The translations under genes were made by a program, and so were the position numbers. A DNA stretch of 64,000 nucleotides from Lutimaribacter pacificus. Lineage in GTDB: Bacteria > Pseudomonadota > Alphaproteobacteria > Rhodobacterales > Rhodobacteraceae. The notes under the pieces were generated by a model, which was not told the DNA's origin, searched no databases, and saw nothing but the letters and a program-made list of their open reading frames with translations. Within the stretch, counting starts at the first letter, position 1. The number at the start of each line of letters is the position of its first letter. This document shows, in pieces, positions 58,899 to 64,000 of the stretch. The stretch is taken from contig NZ_FQZZ01000003.1 in the NCBI RefSeq assembly GCF_900142185.1, forward strand, positions 434,001 through 498,000, in the 5' to 3' direction.

Positions 58899-58920
58899 AA
58901 CGGCCCCTTCGGGGGCCGTT
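58899..58920. terminator. Bidirectional terminator between the PG-binding and CHAT genes
   Basis: AACGGCCCC-TTCG-GGGGCCGTT is a perfect 9-bp stem with a stable UUCG-type loop in the 62-base gap between convergent genes. T-rich ends are short on both strands. Confidence 0.8.
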
Positions 58921-58930
58921 TCGCATTGTC

Positions 58931-61900
58931 CTAACGCGGCGATCCGATGATGTGGAACGGCGCCCAAAGCGCCGGATGGGCATAGGGATAGGCCGTGTCG
59001 TCGGCCGAGCGGTCGGCCACCAGCCGCGCCAGCGCGCCCCGCAGCGCCGCCGCGCGGTCGCCGCTTTGCGCCCCGTCCGTCACCGTGTCCGCGATCAGCC
59101 GCGCGGCCACATCGTCACGAACCGCCCAATGCGTGACCAGCAGCGACCGCGCCCCGGCATGGAAAAAGGCGCGGGCCAGCCCGCTTAGCCCGTCCGCGGT
59201 GATCTGCCCGCTTCCGGCGGTGTTGCAGGCCGACAGCACCACCCAGTCGGCCGACAGCGACAGCCGCGCGATCTCGGCCCCGGTCAGCAACCCGTCCTCG
59301 GTGCCGCCATCCGGCAGCGGCCGCGAAACCGCGGGCGGGCTCAGCGCCAGCGCGGGCTCGTCCAGCCCGTCGATACCGCCGGCAAGCAGCCCGTGGGTTG
59401 CGAAATGGACGATCCGCGCCCGCCCCAGCACCCCCGACCGCGCCAGCGCGTCAAGCTGCGCCTCGCTCGCCTCGGCCCCGGTCAGGATGCGGCTTGCATC
59501 GGGGCCGAAGGCGCGCGCGACCTTGCGCAATTCCTCGCCCGTTCCGGCAAGCCGGGGCAGCCCCCTGACCGCCGCGATCCGGTCCGGCGCGGCCAGCGCC
59601 CGCGATTGCCCCTCGGCCCTGAGCGGCGCGGCAGTACCCGCGAAATCCGGGTCGCCCAGCCCGAGATAGGCCAGCCGCCCGCCCGGCGTCCCGGCGTCGG
59701 GCCGCCGCTCCAGCAGCCGCAGCGCCGCGACGGAGGGCAGCACCGTCAGGTCGCGCCGCAGCCCCAGCCAATGCGCCGCGCGCAGCTCGTCCGGCCGCGT
59801 CGCAACCGCCACCGGCGGCGGCGCCTCGACCAGCGCGGCAAAGGGCAGCGACAGGAAGGGCCCGCGCGGCACGACGATCCAGCGCGACTTTCCCGCCAGC
59901 GCCCCGGCCACCGCGGGCGCGCCGAACAGCGCCTCGTAAATCCCGTGGGCCAGCGACAATTCCACCGGCGCCATGCCCCCCGCCCTGTCGGCCCGGCCCG
60001 GCTGCACCGGCGCGCGCGCCGCCAGGGTCAGCCCCGCCGGACGGTCGAGCTGCGCGCGCAGCCGGGCGATCCTGTCCCCGAACCCGGCCGTCACCGGCGG
60101 GGCATGCAGCACCACCGCCTCGCGCGTGATCACCCAGACCAGCGCCAGCCCCGGCAAGGTATCTGCCCCGTCGCCACCGATCCCGCCCGGCCCCGGCGAC
60201 AGCAGGATCAGCGCGTCCTCTGCCCCCAGCAGCCCCTGCACCTCGCGCGCCGCGACCGGCCCGGACAACAAGGCCGCCCGCGCGTCGCTGTCATCCTGCG
60301 CGGCGATCCGCGTCGCAAGCGCCGCAATCCGGTCGTTCAGCGCCGCAAGTCGGGCCGAGGCCGCATCGGCCGCATCGTCGTGGCCCTGCCCCAGCGCGCG
60401 GGCCAGCGCCGCCTCTTCCTGCCGGAACGCGCCCAGCAGGTCGTCGCGTTGCCGCAACGCCGCGCCCAGCGGCCCCGCCGCCGCACGCAGGGCGGCCTTG
60501 CGCACCGCCTCGTCGGTGCGGTCGAACCCCAGAAGCTGTGCGCTCAGGAACCCCTCGGCCGCCAGCCGCGCCCGGTCCGCACCATCGGCCACGCCCTCGC
60601 GCAGCGCGGCCCGCAGCGCCGTCAGGTGCAACCCCAGGGTCAGCGGCAGGGCAAGCTCGCGGCGCAGGTCCGCGCCGTCCTCGTCGCTGCGCGCGGCAAG
60701 GATGCTCTGCTTAATCCCGCGCGCGCGGCGGGCCGCCTCCAGCGCCTCGGCCACGCGCCCGCCGCTCAGCGCGCCAAGCGCCATCTGATCCAGCAGGCCC
60801 GCCGCCGCCGCATCGTCGGGGGCGCCCTGCAACAGCGCCTCCTGCAGATCCTGCGCGGTGCCCGCGGTTTCGCCGCCCTGACTCAGCACCATCGCATAGG
60901 CCGAGCGCGCGGCGCGCGCATAGGGGTGGTTCGGCCCCAGCCGCGCATCGAGATCGGGCAGCAGGCGTTCGAACCCGGCCCGCGCGGCGGCCATATCGCC
61001 CAGATCCGCCAGGGTCGTCGCCAGCGTCAGCCGCGCCGCCAGCGTATCGGGCGAATCCTCTCCGAGTTCGCGGGCAAACACCTCGGCCACCTGCCGCGCG
61101 ATGCGGCGTGCCTCGTCCTCACGCCCGTCGCGCATCATCAGCGGCATCCGCTCGATCTGCACGGCCAGCGTATTGGGATCGTCCGGCCCGAACAGCCGTT
61201 CGCCCAGCGCCAGCCGCTCGTCCAGGATCGGGCCCAGCGCGTCATACCGCCCGGCGCGCGTCAGGGCAGCGGCGTACCCGCCCAGCGCCTCGAACATCTC
61301 GGGCGTTTGCGGCCCCGGATCGCGCCGCACATCGGCCAGGTTCGCGGCCAGCAGCGACAGCGCCTCGCGCGGCCGCCCGAGATCGAGATAGACCGCCGCC
61401 AGATCGCGCCGCCACACCAGCCGCAGCGTGGCATCCGCCGGGTCCAGCCGCGCCCCGGCGGTTTCCAGCAGCGCCGCCGCGCGCGCCGCGTTCGTCGCAT
61501 CGCCAGTGCTGCGCAACCCGGTGGCCAGCGACACCAGCCGCCCCGCCGGCACCCCTGCCCCGGCCCGCGTCAGCGCCGCAACATGCGCGTCCATCGCCGC
61601 GCGCAGGCTGGCGGCCTCGGCCCGGTGCCCGGCGCGCAGCAACACCCGCTGCAACCGCGCGGTCACCTCCAATGCAAAGGCGTGATCGTCCGGCTGTCCC
61701 TGCGCAAGCGCGGCGCGCAGCTCACGATACAGCGCGATCGCCGCCTCCAGCGCCCCCGCCTCCTCCTGCATCTGCGCCAGTTCGATCAGGCCCAGCGCCA
61801 TCAGCGGATCGCCGGGCGCCAGCGTCTGCCGGAACGCCGCCAGCACGCGCGTATAAAGCGCGATACCCTCGGCCCGCGCGCCGGTTTCGTGCAGCACCGC

Positions 61901-62218
61901 GGCGCGCGTGGCCTCCAGCCACAGAACCAGCCGGTCCTCCGGTCCGCGCCGCTGCGCAAAGACCGTGCCGAAATGGCCCAGCAGCGCCAGCGCCTCGGCG
62001 CCGCGCCCCTCGCCGCGCAACCCCCGGGCGATCTGCACGACGGCGGTAATCGCCTGGTCGTCCGTCACCCCGCCCCGCGTCAGCGCGGTTTCCAGTTGCC
62101 CGATCCGGTCCGGGGTCATCGGCACTATCTCGGCCGAAAGCGGCCGGGCCAGCGTCATCAGGCCAAGCGCCAGCCCCGCCAGCCCCGCCAGCCCCCGCCG
62201 CAGCCCTTCAGGGGTCAC
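58931..62218 (-). CDS. Exported TPR-CHAT protein (caspase-fold protease candidate)
   Basis: A 1095-residue protein with a signal peptide (about 1-29, LSAE). Residues about 35-700 are helical repeats of TPR type (for example LALLGHFGTVFAQR, EALSLLAANLADVRR, AARAGFERLLPDLDARLGPNHPYAR). The C-terminal third is a CHAT domain with the His of VHFATHG at 942 and the Cys of LSACNTAG at 998, the expected catalytic dyad. GLARAFFHAGARSLLVTHWAV and the end HPALWAPFHIIG are typical. The start is GTG 62218 behind GGAG; it overlaps the previous gene by 11 bases. Peptidase activity and substrate are unproven. Confidence 0.92.
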   Translation of the reverse strand: MTPEGLRRGLAGLAGLALGLMTLARPLSAEIVPMTPDRIGQLETALTRGGVTDDQAITAVVQIARGLRGEGRGAEALALLGHFGTVFAQRRGPEDRLVLWLEATRAAVLHETGARAEGIALYTRVLAAFRQTLAPGDPLMALGLIELAQMQEEAGALEAAIALYRELRAALAQGQPDDHAFALEVTARLQRVLLRAGHRAEAASLRAAMDAHVAALTRAGAGVPAGRLVSLATGLRSTGDATNAARAAALLETAGARLDPADATLRLVWRRDLAAVYLDLGRPREALSLLAANLADVRRDPGPQTPEMFEALGGYAAALTRAGRYDALGPILDERLALGERLFGPDDPNTLAVQIERMPLMMRDGREDEARRIARQVAEVFARELGEDSPDTLAARLTLATTLADLGDMAAARAGFERLLPDLDARLGPNHPYARAARSAYAMVLSQGGETAGTAQDLQEALLQGAPDDAAAAGLLDQMALGALSGGRVAEALEAARRARGIKQSILAARSDEDGADLRRELALPLTLGLHLTALRAALREGVADGADRARLAAEGFLSAQLLGFDRTDEAVRKAALRAAAGPLGAALRQRDDLLGAFRQEEAALARALGQGHDDAADAASARLAALNDRIAALATRIAAQDDSDARAALLSGPVAAREVQGLLGAEDALILLSPGPGGIGGDGADTLPGLALVWVITREAVVLHAPPVTAGFGDRIARLRAQLDRPAGLTLAARAPVQPGRADRAGGMAPVELSLAHGIYEALFGAPAVAGALAGKSRWIVVPRGPFLSLPFAALVEAPPPVAVATRPDELRAAHWLGLRRDLTVLPSVAALRLLERRPDAGTPGGRLAYLGLGDPDFAGTAAPLRAEGQSRALAAPDRIAAVRGLPRLAGTGEELRKVARAFGPDASRILTGAEASEAQLDALARSGVLGRARIVHFATHGLLAGGIDGLDEPALALSPPAVSRPLPDGGTEDGLLTGAEIARLSLSADWVVLSACNTAGSGQITADGLSGLARAFFHAGARSLLVTHWAVRDDVAARLIADTVTDGAQSGDRAAALRGALARLVADRSADDTAYPYAHPALWAPFHIIGSPR

Positions 62219-62867
62219 AGCGCGGCTCCAGTGCGGGGGGCGAGATCACGGCGATCCGCGCCGTTTCCGTCCCGGCATTGACCAGCGTCGCGGTGATGTC
62301 CAGACAGGTTTCCGGCACGAATTCGACATAGGCGGCGATCCCGACGATGCCGCTGGACGGGCCTATGTCCGAGCCGCGCACGGCGCCATCCGGGCCCGTC
62401 ACGATCAGGTCCACATCGGCGGCGCCGCTGCCGCGCTTCAGCCGCGCCTCGACAATCGCCGCCTCGGCCCCGACCACCCGCAGGGTAAACGCCTCGTCCG
62501 CGCCGGGCGCGAGTTCAAGATCGAAGCGGCTGAAACCGCCGCTCGACCCGCGCGCGCGGGCAGTCAGGATGGCGATGTCGCGGGCATGGGCATCGCCGCT
62601 TTCGGCGCTCAGTTCCCTAAGCCGCGCCATATAGGCGGATGCGTTCCACGGATCGTCGGGGGCAAGGGTCGCGCCGCTGGCCAGAAGCCCGCGCAGCCCC
62701 GCGATCAGCAGCGCCGCATCCCCCGTCCGGGCACCCTCGGCGCTTTGCGCCTCGGCGGCGGCGCGGCGCGCGGCCACGGTTCCGCCCTCGGCCAGTGCCG
62801 CCCCCGGCATCGCAAGGGCCAGACCCAGCGCCAGCACGCCAAGCCATCTGCCGCTTTCGCCCGTCAT
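62208..62867 (-). CDS. Secreted PPC-like domain protein
   Basis: A 219-residue protein with a signal peptide (about 1-26, ALAEG), a helical N-terminal half and a C-terminal beta-rich half (about 112-215) that resembles bacterial pre-peptidase C-terminal (PPC) domains: ADVDLIVTGPDGAVRGSD and VEFVPETCLDITATLVNAGTETARIAVI. Cys residues occur only in the last part (ETCLD; EPRCDP), perhaps as a disulfide. It is coupled to the CHAT gene by an 11-base overlap, so the products probably act together. Confidence 0.8.
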   Translation of the reverse strand: MTGESGRWLGVLALGLALAMPGAALAEGGTVAARRAAAEAQSAEGARTGDAALLIAGLRGLLASGATLAPDDPWNASAYMARLRELSAESGDAHARDIAILTARARGSSGGFSRFDLELAPGADEAFTLRVVGAEAAIVEARLKRGSGAADVDLIVTGPDGAVRGSDIGPSSGIVGIAAYVEFVPETCLDITATLVNAGTETARIAVISPPALEPRCDP

Positions 62868-62940
62868 ATCCGTTTCATCCCGCCGACCGACATGGGAAAA
62901 AGCCTAGACAGCCGGGCGGTGCGGGGCAAGCGCGCATGGC

Positions 62941-64000
62941 CTAACGTTCCGTGCGCAGCGCAAGCGCCGCCGCCCCCGCCGCCAATGCCGCGCCGGGCGC
63001 GGCATCCCGCAGCATATCGGGCGCGGGCAGATCGCCTTCGAGCATACGCAGGTCGCGCGGATGGGGCGACGCCGTGTCGGCAATGTCGGCCAGCACCAGA
63101 AGCACCATGTCGCCGACCGGATCACCGGGCCCCAGCGATTCGGTATAGCGCACCGCCCGCGTCTCGCCCGCGTTCAGGCGCAGCCCGAACAGATCGCCCC
63201 CCTCGTAGCCGCGCAGGTAATAGATCCGCCCCTGCGGCCCCAGGTAGAACGGCGACAGGTCGAGCGCCACCGCCCCCCGGTTCGTGATCTCCAGCGCCAC
63301 GGTGTCGCAATCGCGCACCACCATCCGGGGCGCGTCGACAGCCCCACCGCCACGGCGCGGCGCGGCGCCGGGCGCACAGGGCGTGACCGTCACCCGCAGA
63401 TCCAGCGCCCGGCCCGGATCGCTGCGCGCCAGTTCGGGCACGAGGTCCAGCAGGAAATCCGCCCTGGCGATCTGCGCGATGGCGGCGCTCACCTCGTCCC
63501 AGCGCGACGCGGCGCGCGGCAGCACATAGGGCGCGGCCGCCCCGTCGCGGTGAAACTCCAGCGCCGCCTCGGTCAGTGCCAGGCGCAGCTCTGCCGGTTC
63601 CCCCGGCCGGACAAGCGCCAGCGGGCGCGGCAACCGCGCCTGTTCAACCGCCGCGCGCAACGGGGCCAGCAGCGATGGCGGCGCATCGGGCAGCGCCACC
63701 CGGTAGGGCGCCACCGGCCCCCGCGCCACCCGTTCGAAACGCAGCCCCGGCAGCGCCGCCGGGTCCCCCGGCGGATCGTCGGCGACCAGCGCCACCCGGC
63801 TTTCGGTCAGCCCCGCCGCCACGATCCGCAGACGCCCGGCGGGCCGCCCGGCAGCCGGGGCAACGGGGGCCAGCACATCGCCCTCGGCGAACCCGTCGAG
63901 CCGCCCCCGGTCGGCGACCAGCGCCCCGTCCACGGCGCGCAGCGTGATACCCGCCGCGCCAGCGCCCACCGGGCTGTCCAACGCGCCGGAAAACAGCGGC
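62941..64000 (-). CDS. DUF4384-like protein, N-terminal part outside window
   Basis: The frame is open to the window edge and 352 residues are visible. The C-terminal part (about the last 170 residues) reads like DUF4384: TVALEITNRGAVALDLSPFYLGPQGRIYYL, then LNAGETRAVRYTESLGPGDPVGDMVLLVLADI. DUF4384 often follows a caspase (peptidase C14) domain, so the missing N-terminus may be a second caspase-fold protease; this is inference. It ends 73 bases before the PPC-like gene, on the same strand. Confidence 0.72.
   Translation of the reverse strand, partial: PLFSGALDSPVGAGAAGITLRAVDGALVADRGRLDGFAEGDVLAPVAPAAGRPAGRLRIVAAGLTESRVALVADDPPGDPAALPGLRFERVARGPVAPYRVALPDAPPSLLAPLRAAVEQARLPRPLALVRPGEPAELRLALTEAALEFHRDGAAAPYVLPRAASRWDEVSAAIAQIARADFLLDLVPELARSDPGRALDLRVTVTPCAPGAAPRRGGGAVDAPRMVVRDCDTVALEITNRGAVALDLSPFYLGPQGRIYYLRGYEGGDLFGLRLNAGETRAVRYTESLGPGDPVGDMVLLVLADIADTASPHPRDLRMLEGDLPAPDMLRDAAPGAALAAGAAALALRTER

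Noticed and set aside
58899-58920. A CRISPR or phage link for the CHAT protein
   Set aside because: CHAT proteins partner with CRISPR effectors in some bacteria, but I found no repeat array, cas gene or phage gene in the window, and this CHAT protein has a signal peptide.
59393-62281. A 962-codon open frame on the plus strand across the CHAT gene
   Set aside because: It is antisense to a gene with clear domains, its translation is Arg/Gln/Pro-rich without any motif, and such long shadow frames are normal in this base composition.

Overview
The window is about 64 kb of high-GC DNA whose gene content and gene order point to an alphaproteobacterium of the Rhodobacterales (Paracoccus/Roseobacter relatives). 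The nirI-nirS-nirECF(DL)GHJN order, a nirX-type ApbE gene, norCBQDEF, NnrS/NnrU proteins, a Hut pathway running through HutF/HutG, and a SUMT-DUF2849-cysI-cysH-DUF934 sulfite-reduction operon are all typical of that group. Coding density is high, many neighbours overlap by 1-11 bases, and I saw no rRNA, tRNA, CRISPR array, integrase or transposase. REGION 1 (2-6049): a peptide-type ABC importer (substrate-binding protein cut by the window edge, permease, permease-ATPase fusion, second ATPase) followed by an overlapping FadR-type GntR regulator that starts at TTG. REGION 2 (6149-28090): a compact denitrification island from nitrite to nitrous oxide. On the minus strand are norCBQDEF-nnrU, nnrS-nirX and nirI. 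On the plus strand are nirS-E-C-F-DL-G-H-J-N, a CbiX-like chelatase, a small membrane protein, a Dnr/NNR-type Crp-Fnr regulator and a DUF4202 protein. Three copies of one 14-bp box (TTAACGAAAGTCAA) sit 60-75 bases before norC, nnrS, nirI and nirS, the last two sharing one copy; the Dnr-type protein at 26823 is the obvious candidate to read them. The island carries NirE (uroporphyrinogen-III to precorrin-2) and a CbiX-like chelatase, so it supplies most of its own route to siroheme and from there to heme d1. NirX probably loads FMN on NirI. No nar, nap or nos structural genes are in the window. REGION 3 (28190-32230): small stress or redox genes: an ABM-domain membrane protein, a MerR regulator divergent from an old-yellow-enzyme gene with a DJ-1/PfpI protein, a DUF5655 protein and a MarR regulator. 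REGION 4 (32331-45329): uptake and catabolism. It holds a TRAP transporter behind a strong promoter flanked by repeated putative MarR sites, a sulfatase/phosphonate-monoester-hydrolase type enzyme, an unknown membrane protein, a ThDP enzyme divergent from a polyamine-type ABC importer, and a YtcJ-like amidohydrolase. REGION 5 (45344-52655): a complete histidine-utilisation divergon, hutIHGU against hutF-hutC, with a 20-bp imperfect palindrome between them. REGION 6 (52884-56897): assimilatory sulfite reduction with a SUMT that lacks the dehydrogenase/chelatase half of CysG. REGION 7 (57495-64000): genes for exported proteins: a peptidoglycan-binding-domain protein convergent with a minus-strand set made of a DUF4384-like protein (cut by the window edge), a PPC-like secreted protein and a 1095-residue signal-peptide-bearing TPR-CHAT (caspase-fold) protein. 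This last set is the least explained part of the window. A 147-bp repeat occurs at 14636 and, inverted, at 57006, with its 38-bp palindromic end present again at 28784.
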